This document shows positions 43,800-55,229 of a DNA stretch of 64,000 nucleotides, in pieces (positions within the stretch are counted from its first letter, which is position 1; every line of letters begins with the position of its first letter). The DNA lies in NCBI GenBank assembly GCA_038277395.1, contig CM076190.1, positions 239,272,452 to 239,336,451 of the forward strand, given 5' to 3'. Below the pieces are notes generated by a model that worked only from the letters and a program-made list of their open reading frames with translations, did no database searches and was not told where the DNA came from. Source of the DNA: Dryocosmus kuriphilus (lineage: Eukaryota > Arthropoda > Insecta > Hymenoptera > Cynipidae). The position numbers were made by a program, and so were the translations under genes.

Positions 43800-44600
43800 A
43801 GCAGTTGAAAAAATGGGCGCTTCGCGGGACGTACCGCAGAAGTGAGAACTTAATTGCGAAATATTAATGTAGGACGAGGGATGAAGATAACGCACATCCA
43901 GTCAGCCACGTAAAAAGCCGCAGAGAGAAAGAGCAAGACAGTACTATATAGAGGGGGGGGGGGGTTAGAGAGACAGTGACAGAACGATTAGGAGAGGGGG
44001 GGATAAAGAATCTGCTCGCGTGCTGCTGCGTGCGCGTGCCGTCCCCCACTTGTCCCGCACCATAAAGTACTGCCCCCCTAATCACTGGTAGCGCTCTCAC
44101 CTCTCACTTGACGGCTACCATTAAGCCATTTCGTAACGTGCAGCTTCCTCTTCCCTCGCCGCGATTTTTCGGACGTACGGATTTGCGTGCGTTCAATGAA
44201 ATTGGTGCTCATTCCAGGTAGCGCCGTCAAAAAAGTTTCCACTTCATAAAGTTACAGCACTTTGCAAATACCCAAAGGTTTTATAATTTGAAGAATTTTG
44301 AACAGTGCTCTGTTCTCTTCCCGAGCAGTTTGAGAAATAGGTACCTAGCGGGACGTACCGCAGAAGTTAGAACAATTAGTGCGAAGTATTAATGTAGGAA
44401 GAGGGAGGAAGACGACGCATATCCAGTTAGCTACGTAATGAGAGAGAGAGAGAGAGGGGGAGAGAGAGAGAGGGCGGCTAAGAGGGAGAGGGAGAGAGAA
44501 TGAGAGTGAGAAGGAAAAGAATCTGCACGCGTGCCGCTGCATGCCTATGCCCTCCCCCACATGTCTCTCGCTCATTCGAGGCCGTGACGTCAAAGAAGTT
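43800..44600. repeat. unexpanded satellite locus in segment B (about two diverged units)
   Basis: The first unit (about 43800-44330) and a terminal unit (about 44330-44600, with an expanded GA microsatellite near 44440-44480) correspond to the first and last diverged units of the A array. None of the homogenised internal units is present. Confidence 0.85.
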
Positions 44601-46689
44601 CTCATTTCAAAAAACATTCTATACCAATTTTCGATCAACTTAAAATCAAAAAGTTGCAGCACGTTAAAGTTGTCCAGAAATTTTCGAATTTATTAGGTCT
44701 GATCAGAAATATGCCCCTGCTGCCCCGCCCCCGATCAATCCAACAAAAATGTCTTGTCCCCTTTTTGGTCCACCCAAAATTAAAGAATCTACAGCCATCC
44801 CTTGAGTTTGTGAAATCCTTTGAAATATTTAAAAGCCTTTAAACCTCCTGATTTTCCTTGTAATTTTCTTAATGCGTTGCAACACCTAGAAATACTTTAG
44901 ATTCTTCTATATCCTTAGAAATTTCTCTAAAATCACTTGTAGTCTTTAAAAAATCCTACAAAATGCTTTATGATCCCCTAAATTTCCCAAAACACGAATG
45001 AAATATTTTAATTTCTTCTGTAAACACTTAAAATCCTTGAAAATCAGTAAAACCGTCGAAAATTCTATTAAATCCATTAAATCTTCAAAAATTCCTTTAA
45101 AATGGTTTAAACTTGGAATCCTTGAAAATATTATTGCTTTGAAATCTTTCAAGCTTCCGTGATTTTATAAAAATTCCTTTTAAGCTTTTGAAATTCTCGG
45201 GGAACCTATAAATTACGAATTTTAATTGATTATAAGAGTATAATTTACTTACGCGCAAAATGGAATCCGGCATCGAGTGCAAAGAGTAAAATGCCGGGAA
45301 TAATCTTCATTTATCTGGTATAAAAGCAATAGTGGAATAGAAGACTCAAAATTTTCGTGTATGAATTGAAATGAAAATAGTGAAATCTATATATGTTAAC
45401 TTTTGTAGAGCACCCGTATATCACGTGAGGATTTTCTCTTCAGTTTTTTATGTACGTATTTTTTTGCGTCCACGAGTACAAAAAACTGGAAAAACATCAC
45501 GTGGTATACTGACTTATGACTTTTACCCAATAAGAAGGTTTCACGTATTTTTTAAAGCAAATATAGTGGAAGAATGTGTTTCGCTTCAGTTCTGTATGTA
45601 CGTGTCTTTTTGAGTCCATGATTACGTAAAACTGGAAAACATTACTTCATATGCATACTCACTCATGGCTTCTACCCAATAATAAGGCTACGTTTTTTTA
45701 AAAATAAGTAGAGTCGAAGGAGAAAGATTGCTCATATCAAATATGAAAATTTTCCATATTTACTACGTATCACTACTCACAGAACCTTGAGAATTAATCA
45801 TATTACACGCACTTTTCCATATGCTAGTTATAACTACATATTTTTATCTTGTGTAATAGTGGCTTACTCTTGCCAAAGAAATTTGTATTCTTACAGAGGA
45901 TGATAGATACAATGCTATGAAAAAAAAATAGTTTTTTGGGCAATTGTTCACATTCAGCGGTTGAAATCACAACTTATATATTTTCGAGGCTTATACTACT
46001 CTAAGACGTTAGAAATATCTTTCGCTTACTGTTTTTTATGAATAATTAAAGAAATGTGCATCATGTAGAAAAGAAACACGAAAAAATTATAGATGTTTTG
46101 AATATGATATTTGTCTCGAACTAGTTTCTCGTAACGCACAAACGTGAAGAAAACTTACATGGATTCTAAGTGAAAGTTCGCTGCAACAGAAGCTAACATT
46201 GCTGGTTTAATTTTACATTGAGTCTAAATAATTTCTCGTTTTCCGTCTAATTTGGAGGAAATAGCTTCGTCTGCTATATCTTTAACATTGCGCCCATTTA
46301 GTGCCATTTTAAATATAATTATATTTGTCGTTGACGAATTAAAACATCCTTTTCGTCACTGAGCATAAATCAGTTGACAGCGTTGAGATGTTGCAATCTT
46401 CACTGATCCGAACCATAGTTCACAAGATTAAAATGGGAAAGTGCCCGCCCAGAAAGCTTCGAATTAGGTCGGAATTGCAGTTTCGTATGAAAATTAATGT
46501 AGCAATTGACTCAAATTAAAAGTTTCCAAAACTACGTGAGTTTCATTTTAAAAACTCTTTTCGATTCGCAACAGATGGCGCTGCAATTGCGAAAAATGGG
46601 ATTGTTGATTATTTCAAGAATAAATCTTCCACACGAAAATTAAATCTGACGTATTGAATGCAAGGAGGAACACTCCATTTTAATCAATT
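44601..46689. other. degenerate A+T-rich stretch, segment B
   Basis: Counterpart of 29601-31530, with the same decayed AAATCCTT-like repeat at about 44810-45215 and long near-identical tracts after about 45700. No gene. Confidence 0.45.
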
Positions 46690-47395
46690 CAATTTTGGGC
46701 ACTATTTCCAGCTCTACCTAGGAATAACGACGTGGACGTAGTAGTTGCCTATTCCCTTCGGTTGCTTAATTCGGGTGTATCCCCTCGCCTCTCACCGTCA
46801 GAGTTCTTGTTTTCGATTAAAATTTTACAATAAGTGCTCAAAGTGGTGTCCTTCCACTTGGATATATTTTTCAATCCGTGTTTCGAAAGATTCCACACTA
46901 CTGCGAAGTGTGTCTGGTGTTATTTGTGCACAAGGAGACCTGATTAACTCTATCATATTATCACGACTTGTTGGCACTTCTTGATAAACGCGACTATTTA
47001 GATAACCCCATAAATAGAAATCTGGCGCCGTAAGGTCTGTCGAACTGGCAGGCTAATTTACCGGACCTCCTCTACCGATACATCGACCATTGAATTCTTG
47101 ATTGAGCACTTCCTGCGCTATTGCTGAATATTGAGCTGGACAACCGCCATGTTGAAACCACATGTTGTGTCGCACGTCCAAACTTAGGTCTTCCAAGAAT
47201 GTTGGAAGTTCATTTTTTAAAAGACTACGAAATATTCGCGGACCGTGGACGCTGATGCTGAACTTTACCCAAACAGTGTGGGTTTTCTACACTACAGTAA
47301 TGCATGTGGTGTCGATTAACGTTACCACGGATTGTGAAAGAGGACTCGTCTGCGAACATTATTCGAAAATGACAGTATGAATGTTCGCTGCTGTT
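46690..47395 (-). pseudogene. rosa-type (DD41D) transposase fragment, copy B
   Basis: Same fragment as 31533-32285, more decayed: about 50 bp is missing near 47225 and additional stops are present. The junction with Gypsy integrase is conserved, so the fusion predates the duplication. Confidence 0.6.
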
Positions 47396-48491
47396 AAAAC
47401 TACAACTTTGAAAATATCCATGAAACTAATATGTACTGATTTTTTCCCTTCTTCGTTGTTGGCAATGGTCCCGTGACATCTGCAGCAATCATGGTGCAAG
47501 GTTCCTCTACAACTCTTTTTCCCATTACTCGGTTTCGTCCTCTGACATACCGGACAGTTTTTTAGGTATTTGATTATTTCTGCGAATACATCCCTGGCCA
47601 GAAATGGTAATCTGATATTATCGCATGCGTTTTCTCGGAACCTAAATGTCCCGTTTGTGTACTGTCGTGATTAGCTTTTAGAATATTATTTCGTAATTTC
47701 TTCGGCACGGCGAGTTTCAATGGGTTAGAGTCTGGTAATAGAGAACATTTTAAAGGGTCAGTTTTGTAAAAATAGAGTTGAGAGACTCGTATTTGCCATT
47801 TTGCGTTTTTTTTCCGGTTCTTTTTTGACTTGTCTTAATTTAGCAGAGTACCAGTCATACGTCTGATCGTCTTAGTCCACTTTCGGTATTTCTGTATTAC
47901 ACGATAACGCGAACGCGACCGCGTTTACTGCACCTTTCGATCTTGACAGGGCGTCCGGCACTATATTCGAACTATCCTTTCTATAAATTACCTCAGAGCC
48001 GTATTGGAGCAGTTCCAGTGCCCATCTGGCTAGTCGTCCGATTCGATTTTTAAGATTATGGAACATTTTAATTCTAAATGTCCGTAATGGCTTTGATCTT
48101 TGAGGTACGGTTTAAATTTTCTAATTGCCTGAACCACGGGTAGGCACTCGTTTTCTGAGACCGAGTATTGTGTTTCCGTGCCACTGATGGGTCTACTCGC
48201 GTATGCTATCACACAATTTTTTCCTTCTATGTTTTGAGTACGTACGGTTTCTAAACCCGTATTACTTGCATCTATTTCTAGCTCAAAGGGTCATGCAAAA
48301 TCTGGGAAAGTTAGAATTGGTGCTGTAATTAAAAGATCCTCAATTTTTTAGAATGCTTCATCCCGTTCCATTCCCCAATCCCATGCCTTATCCTTTTTTA
48401 ACATCCCTATTTAAGGGTTCCATAATTTCCGTAAAATGAGGTATAAACTTTCGGTACCAGCCAGCCATGCCTATAATACGCTGGATTTGTT

Positions 48492-49298
48492 TCACATTTT
48501 ACGGTTTCGGAAAGTTGAGGATAGGGGGATTTTATGCTCGTCAACTTGGAGTCCCTGTTCATTGACCTTAAAGCATAAGTCTTTTATTTCTGAGCAGCCA
48601 AGTTCGCATTTATCCGTACTGATAGTTAAATTTGCCTTATTTAATTTATTCAAAATGATATTCAAATATTTTAAATGAGCCTCAAAATTTTCTGCAACTC
48701 TAATTATGTCATCTGAGTAACAAAAAACGTTAGGCTTAAGTTCTGGAATAATTACGTTATCCATGAGCCTCTGAAAAGTGGCTGGTGAATTCGTTAGATC
48801 AAACGGCATTCTGTTAAACACGAGCATGCCCCTACCAGGTACTGTGAATGCTCTAATCCGTCTTGTATTTTCTTCTAAGGAAGTTTGTAAATATGCCATT
48901 TTTGAATCATTTTTGTAAAAATTTTGCTGCTCTCAGTCCGTATAAACTTTTGGTCATGATTGGTATTGGATAAAGATCTTTTTGGTTACGTTATTTGCTT
49001 TGCGGAAATCTAAGTAAAATCTGTATTCTCCATTTGGTATCTTTAGCATGACATTTTGGTTTGACCAGCCTGAATGGGAATGTCTTACAATCTCCTGTTC
49101 TAACATTTTGTCCACTTTCTTAAATATTTCTTGTTTAATTTTTGCATTTAATTGGCAATAGCGCTGTTTTATCCAGTCATGTCCGTGAAAATGGAATTTG
49201 TGTTCGATTAAGTGGATTGCCCTATGTTCTTTCCCTTTGTAAATTGGAACATTTTCTTCTAATAGTTTTCCTAATTGGATTTGTTGATTGTCCTTCAA
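48492..49298 (-). pseudogene. Gypsy reverse transcriptase, copy B
   Basis: Two pieces. 48954-49298 carries KEHRAIHLIEHKFHF, GWSNQNVMLKIPNGEYRFYL and DFRKANNVTKK. 48492-48899 carries SLEENTRRIRAFTVPGRGML, the FCYSDD catalytic box and ILNKLNKANLTISTDKCELG. The second piece is longer and better preserved than its A counterpart. A frameshift separates them. It is homologous to 33400-34165. Confidence 0.75.
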
Positions 49299-49984
49299 TT
49301 CAACAATATACTCACAAATTTTCGAAGAATAATTCTGCTGTTTCTCAATTTTCCCTGGATGGTCTAAAACACTATTTAATAAAATTGCCTTGTTTTAAAA
49401 ATTAAACCATTGTTTTCAGTCTCTCCTTTCTACTAATTCACTAACCTTTCCGACTCCTTATCCGGTTCCATAGCCTTATTATTTTTAATAAGTTTGCTAA
49501 AGTTTTTCCCATCATTATTCTGATTTTTATTATTTCCAATTCGACCCGAATTCTTTTTCTCACTGTTGTTTTTACTATATCTCGGTGATTCCCGGGTATC
49601 TGAGTCGTCGCTGGTCTCTTGGGTAGGGACGCCTTCTAATTGTTGAAATTTATTGCTTGTGGGGACGTTTATTCATTTAGGGATATCCTCATCAGGATTT
49701 CTTACAGGAATTTATACATTTTTTGTTTTTTCAGATGGATGTGGATTACGAGCTACTAGGGGGATTTCGCTATTTCCTGACTTTGGTTTAGTTCTTTCGG
49801 CTTCCCTGTCGCTTTTCAAAGTAATTTTTCCTCCCAATTTCGGTTTGACTTTGCTTCTTTTATTCTCTTTCATAAAAACTGACTTATTTATACTATTCCT
49901 ATTTATCATATCCTTATTACCCTTACTCGTACTTAGGTTCTATTTTGGTTTTGAGTGAATCTTCAGTGATTGGGAGGGGTAGAG

Positions 49985-51047
49985 AGTTTGATTACGATGT
50001 TGAACTTCAATTCTAGTTGTGAATGTATAATAGGGCGAAGAGGAAAGATGTGAAATCCTCAAAAGTTGTCTAACGTCCGGGAAGGTTAATAAGGTATTGA
50101 AGAAGGACAACACATCCAGACAATTTCAATTTGGAATCTTTAATGACGTTTCGTCACTCGGCCGAGCAGCCTCATTGATAAGTATGACGGAACGAAAGAT
50201 TATGATAATTAATGTTGAAATTATATACCATTAATTGAAAGAATTTTTTAAAAGAATTTTAGATCACAAAAAGGAAGCAAATGATTATTAGTACTCAGCA
50301 TCCTCACTTTAATTTCTGAAGAAACTTGATTTCCAAATCTCCGATGTAATTCCCTTAGGTTCATGATTGATGTTGGACTGCAGTTCTAGTTGTGCATGTA
50401 TAATAGAGCGAAGAGGAAAGATGTCAAATCCTCAAAAGTTGTGTAACGTCCGTGAAGGTGAATAATGTACTGAAGAAGGACAACACATCCAGACAATTTC
50501 AATTTGAAATCTTTAATGACGTTTCGACACACGGCCGAGCAACCTCATCAGATAAGTATAACAGAACGAAAGATTATGATAATTAACGTTGAAATTATAT
50601 ATTAATTGAAAGAAGTTTTTAAAAGAATTTTGGATAACAAAAAGGAAGCAAATGGTAATTAGTACTCAGCGTCCTCACTCGAATTCCTGAAGAAACCTGA
50701 GTTCCAAATCTCCGATGTATTTCCCTTAGATTCATGATCGATGTTGGATTCAGGTTTCTTCAAAAATTAAAATGAGGATGCTGAGTACTAATAACCATTT
50801 GCTTCCTTTTTGTTATCCAGAATTCTTCTAAAAACTTCTTTCAATTAATATATAATTTCAAAATTAATTATCATAATCTTTCGTTCTGTTAAACTTATCT
50901 GACAAAGTTGCTCGGCCGAGTGACAAAACGTTATTAAAGATTTCAAATTGAAATTGTCTGCATGTGTTGTCTTTCTTCAATACCTTATAAACCTTCCCGG
51001 ACGTTAAGCAACTTTTGAGGATTTCACATATTTCCTCTTCGTTTTAA
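49985..51047. repeat. ~373-bp repeat: two direct units and one inverted unit, ribozyme-like
   Basis: Unit 1 (about 49990-50364) and unit 2 (about 50365-50745) are direct repeats; the shared GTTTC landmark is 373 bp apart. Unit 3 (about 50750-51045) is an inverted, shorter copy. Each carries a motif resembling a hammerhead ribozyme (see 50521-50551). The block lies inside the Gypsy remnant of B and is absent from A. Tandem terminal repeats carrying hammerhead motifs are known from Penelope-like elements, but I see no Penelope reverse transcriptase or GIY-YIG sequence here. Confidence 0.65.
50521..50551 (-). ncRNA. hammerhead-ribozyme-like core, unit 2
   Basis: On the - strand CTGATGAG is followed 18 nt later by GAAAC, the two invariant boxes of a hammerhead ribozyme. 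The segment between them can form stem II around CGGCCG; pairing is good in the unit 3 version and weaker here. AATCTTT upstream and AAAGATT downstream can pair as an outer stem with an inner CG/CG, as expected for stem III. I could not find a convincing stem I. Unit 1 (50148-50180) and unit 3 (+ strand, 50899-50929) have mutated boxes. Confidence 0.4.
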
Positions 51048-51535
51048 AGTTAATTGTTGTTTTCTAGGAAGGAGTCAACTTCAGACGTCGTTAATATTTA
51101 TTAAAACATCACGATCATTTGTTAAAGTTTTTTGTAGTCTCGGTAAATTTAATGTTGGTACGTATATATTCTTCCAGGCTAGTGACTCATACGGGTTAAC
51201 TATAGATATTGTTTTTCTGTCTGGGATATCTAAACTTTTTCGGGATTTTCCCATCTGTGGAATTTCGGTATTATTTTCAGAGAAACTTTCACCTCGTCCC
51301 ACAGACCGATCGAATGTTTTCGGTATTGTGCCAGCATTTTTCTGCCATGATTTCCCCCAATTCTGAGTTTGTGGCGCGACTGCCAAACTTTTTCAATTTT
51401 TTTTCATAACTGCTATTGCTGCTGCACCTTCTCAATCTAGGCTGACATGGCCGGTTTCAACGTTCCACTGTTTATCCATTTTTGCGTTTGATGTTTTAAT
51501 ATTTCCTGGTCTCAATTTCATTATACAAGGGCCTA

Positions 51536-52850
51536 CCCAAAAGAAACCGAACTGATGTTGTGGGGAGCGGAGTTGTTGTAGTACCGGGTTTTTTCCGGTA
51601 GGTGCGTGTAGAGGCACTTTTCACCAGTTAGTATGCCAACTGCTATCACTGTGTAAGGTTGCATTTGGTGTGTGTAATTTTTTTTGTGACTGTTGCTTTG
51701 CGCGCTCGTCGTATTTTGTGATGGTTGATTTTCGTGATCAGCGTGCCAACGTGAGGTTTTGCTTCCTGCTCGGAAAAACGGGCACAGAAACTCTTCAAAT
51801 GTTAAAAACGGCCTACAAGGATGATGCTATGGGAAAAACTTAAGTGTTCGAGTGGTTTTCTCGTTTTAAAAGTGGGGAAATGTCAATTGACGATCAAACT
51901 CGCTCTGGACGTCCTTCGACGGCGCGAACCGACGAAAATGTTGAAAAAATTCGTGAAATCATCCTGGAAGGTCGACGAAGGACCATCGAAGAAGTTGTGG
52001 AGAAATCTGGCGTGAGTTGGAGTTCAGTACAGAGAATTCTAACTGAAGATTTGGGGATGAGAAGGGTGGCTGCAAAATTTGTTCCTCGACTGCTGACTGC
52101 AGAGCAAAAAAAAGGCCGCGTGCAAGCATGCTCTGCTTTGAAGGAGGAATTCCAAAATGATCCAAACTTTTTTCCCAAGGACATAACAGGTGACGAATCG
52201 TGGTGTTATGGATACGATCCTGAAACTAAGCAACAGTCAAGTCAATGGAAGACTCAAAATTCGCCTCGCCCTAAAAAAGCTCGTCAGGTGAGGTCAAGCA
52301 TTAAGACGATGCTCATTTGTTTTTTCGATGTGAGAGGAGTCGTCCATTCAGAATTTGTTCCACCGGGTCAGACAGTTAATTAGGCATTTTACCTGGAAGT
52401 CTTGAAAAGATTGCGCAACAGTTTACGACGGAAAAGGCCTGATTTGTGGCAGTCGGGGGACTGGTTTTTCCACCACGACAACGCCCCTGCTCACACAGCT
52501 CTTTCTGTGCGCCGATTTTTGACCAAAAATAGCATGGCCACTGTTCCTCACCCACCCTATTCACCCGATTTAGCCCCCTGTGACTTTTTTTTATTCCCCC
52601 GAATGAAAAGCGACATGAAAGGAAAGCGTTTTGCGGACGTGGCTGAAGTGAAGGAAAAAACGACGGAGGCGCTGTCAAGCATCACAACAAAGAGGAATTT
52701 AAAAAATGTTTCGAACAATGGAATAAAAGATTAGATAAGTGTATTGTCTCCAATGGAGAGTACTTTGAAGGAGATTAAATGTTTTTTGTAGAAAAATCAA
52801 AATAATAACTTTGTACAAAAGTAGTTCGGTTTCTTTTGGGTAGGCCCTCG
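51536..52850 (+). mobile_element. mariner C, inserted only in segment B
   Basis: The 1,315-bp element has inverted ends (GGGCCTACCCAAAAGAAACC and its reverse complement) flanked by TA (51534-51535, 52851-52852). The matching place in segment A (TA at 36530-36531) is empty. It lies opposite in orientation to the Gypsy remnant. It is the best-preserved transposon in the window. Confidence 0.9.
51721..52778 (+). pseudogene. mariner transposase (DD34D), three lesions
   Basis: From the ATG at 51721 the frame covers the helix-turn-helix DNA-binding part (FEWFSRFKSGEMSIDDQTRS, SVQRILTEDLGMRRVAAKF) and the catalytic core. Asp158 (TGDESW), Asp253 (HHDNAPAH) and Asp288 (SPDLAPCDFF) are all present, with 34 residues between the last two, the mariner DD34D signature. 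Length is about 350 codons, normal for the family. Lesions: TAA at 51841-51843 (codon 41), TAG at 52381-52383 (codon 221, in place of Gln) and a one-base frameshift near 52690, after which the expected C-terminus (KCIVSNGEYFEGD) continues in another frame to a TAA at 52776-52778. Inactive, but recent by the number of changes. Confidence 0.9.
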
Positions 52851-52946
52851 TATACTGTAGTATCTGTGGTTGCTTGGGCTTCACAGCTACAGGAACTACC
52901 CTAGTATGTGTGTATTTATGCACATTATGAACACACTATATATATA

Positions 52947-54260
52947 CAAGATGTGTTCAAAAGTAAGGTGACTTTTAATTTTTACGAAAACATATTTATT
53001 TATTCATCAATTATTGTGTTGTCCCCTTCAAAGTAACCCCCCTCAGATACAATACACATGTGCCAACGCTTTTTCCAATCCACGAAGCACTTCTGGTAAG
53101 CACTTTTTGTATAGACTTGAGTTCTTCCAACGACGCATTCTTTATCTGATGAATCGTTGCAAATCGCCGTCCTTTCATAGGTGTCTTCAGTTTTAGGTAC
53201 AGGAAAAATTCGCAAGAGATCAAATCTGGTGAACATCGTGGCTGAGGCATGATTGTGGTTTTTCCTTTGGCCAAAAAGTCACGCACAAGCAACGATGAGT
53301 GAGCAGGTGCATTGTCGTGATGCAAAAGCCATGAATTGTTTTTCCACAATTCCGGACGTTTTGGTCGTATTGCTTCTCGCAAATGGCACAAACTTCAAAT
53401 TAATACTCCTTATTTGCCGTGCGACCCTGCGGTAAGAAATCTTGATGCACTACACCACGGCAATTGAAGAAAGCAGTGGGCAAAACTTTGACTTTTGATC
53501 GAGCTTGACGTGCTTTTTTCGGTCTTGGCTCTTCCGGGGTCTTCCATTGGGAGGATTGGGCTTTGATTTCGACGTCATAACCGTATATCCATGATTCGTC
53601 ACCAGCTATGCCCCTTTTAAGAATATCAAGATCATCATTGACGTCATTTGCTCTTGAGCAATGCTCATTCGACGGTTCTTTTGGTCAAAGTTAAGCAGTT
53701 TGGGAACCAATTTCGCTGCCATATGTTTCATAACTAAAAGGTCGGAAAAAATTGCATGGCACAAGCCAACCGAGATGCCGACGTCTTCAACAACTTCTAT
53801 AACAGTGATTTGACGATTCCCCAACACCATATTCTTCTCTTCTTCAACGCTTTCATGATTTATTGACGTGCTGCGGCTTCCAGAGCGAGATTCGTCATTG
53901 GTGTATTCTCGGCCTTCTTGGAACAGCTTCCTCCATTTATAGACGTTCTTTTTTGCTCAAGGTAGACTCACCTTATGCCACTGTCAACATTTCAAGTGTT
54001 TTGGAGCACTTAATTCCATTTTTCACACAAAATTTGATGCAAGTCCTCATATCCATTTTTTTCGACAGCAGAAAGTCGAAAATCACACCAAACACTTCTA
54101 AACTTACATCACTCGCAAACAAACTAAAAATGTTATACACTTACAGATGTGCACATATGTTCGGTGAAAGAGTATCAATATAAAAGGTTCAAAAATTAAA
54201 GATCAAATGTACTTAGCCCGCGAAATTTAAAAAGTCACCTTACTTTTTGAACACACCTCG
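52947..54260 (-). mobile_element. mariner, copy B, with dead transposase
   Basis: Paralogue of 36630-37947: 1,314 bp, TA on both sides, ends CAAGATGTGTTCAAAAGTAA and its partner. The - strand pieces keep AGDESW (first Asp intact) and HHDNAPAHSSLLVRDF (second Asp), but the third position is Glu (SPDLISCEFF), as in copy A. Frameshifts and gaps break the ORF. The shared Glu predates the duplication; loss of the first Asp is specific to A. Confidence 0.85.
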
Positions 54261-55229
54261 TATATAGTTCGATCCGATTCTGTGTTATAACCCTACTATG
54301 TATGGGACCTTTACTTTTGGACATCTTGTATAATCTTTTCTACGCTGGTTTCCAGAATAACATTTTTATTTCGGATTCTAATTATAAAATCAATTCTACC
54401 GAGCTAAAGAATCTGTTTATTTTCGTTCTTCGGTCTATTGTTCCCGAGATGCGTCGCGTGATCTTCGGCTCCTCAGTACGCTTGACCGCTGACCCTTGAT
54501 GTCTTCCGGCGCGTTCAAGTATTGTGTTCCGCTCGGCGACTCGATTTTTCACTTCAACTGCCGACCAAAACTTTACTCTCTTTTCGGTTTAAAAATTTTC
54601 ACCACTTTCTACTTTTCCTGATCATTTCACCAATTTGCACTTATACCCTTAATAATTTTCGCGACTCTAAATTTCCCGATCTCTTCATGCGGGACTAACT
54701 TGGTTTCGCTTTCTCTTCCATTTTGGTTATATTTTTCCCCACATTTCACATTATAATACACTGCAAACGTTCGAGATATAGTATGGCACAATATAAGAGA
54801 TCACATAGAATAAAAATCGCATCATGGGATATAATAAATTAAGTAACAACAGATCATAGCAATAGCAAAATATCAGGCAACAGTAGACGATAACAGGCAA
54901 AAAATATAAGGCATTTGTGAATGCTCACAATGCAACTTTGGAATCCCGGAGTGAGAGAAAATTTGTGTTTTCTAATCTCGGCGATTCGGAAAGAAAGGAA
55001 TTTTTTCGGGTTCTTTTACGCTGGGCGACAGGTATAGCGGGGATCGCTAGCCAAGGAGGAGATAAGGATGCGGACGCCGCGAATTAGTTCAAACACCAGA
55101 AACAGGCCAGGTTTCGGAAGAAATATTTATTTCTACACACATAATGGCATGCTGCATTAGCGTCGATATGGACTTGAAACACAAATGCCTAATTATATAA
55201 GAGGTAACCCACGACGACTCGCAGAATTA
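54261..55229. other. Gypsy leader/LTR-like region and segment edge
   Basis: 54261-54850 matches 37948-38530 of segment A. 54855-55225 has no partner in A and no recognisable content. No gene. Confidence 0.4.

Larger units (their letters stand above)
47396..52930 (-). mobile_element. Gypsy-like remnant, copy B, interrupted
   Basis: Reverse transcriptase (48492-49298) keeps RMPFDLTNSPATFQRLMD and VFCYSDDIIRVAE. RNase H and connection pieces (about 47870-48290) include MIAYASRPISGTETQYSVSE. Gag-like pieces flank the ribozyme-like block and resume at 51050-51617. A mariner (51536-52850) splits the 5' end. As in A, no LTR pair is visible and all ORFs are broken. Confidence 0.7.

Noticed and set aside
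43864..44662. - strand frames in the B satellite locus
   Set aside because: They cross GA microsatellite and satellite units; no independent evidence.
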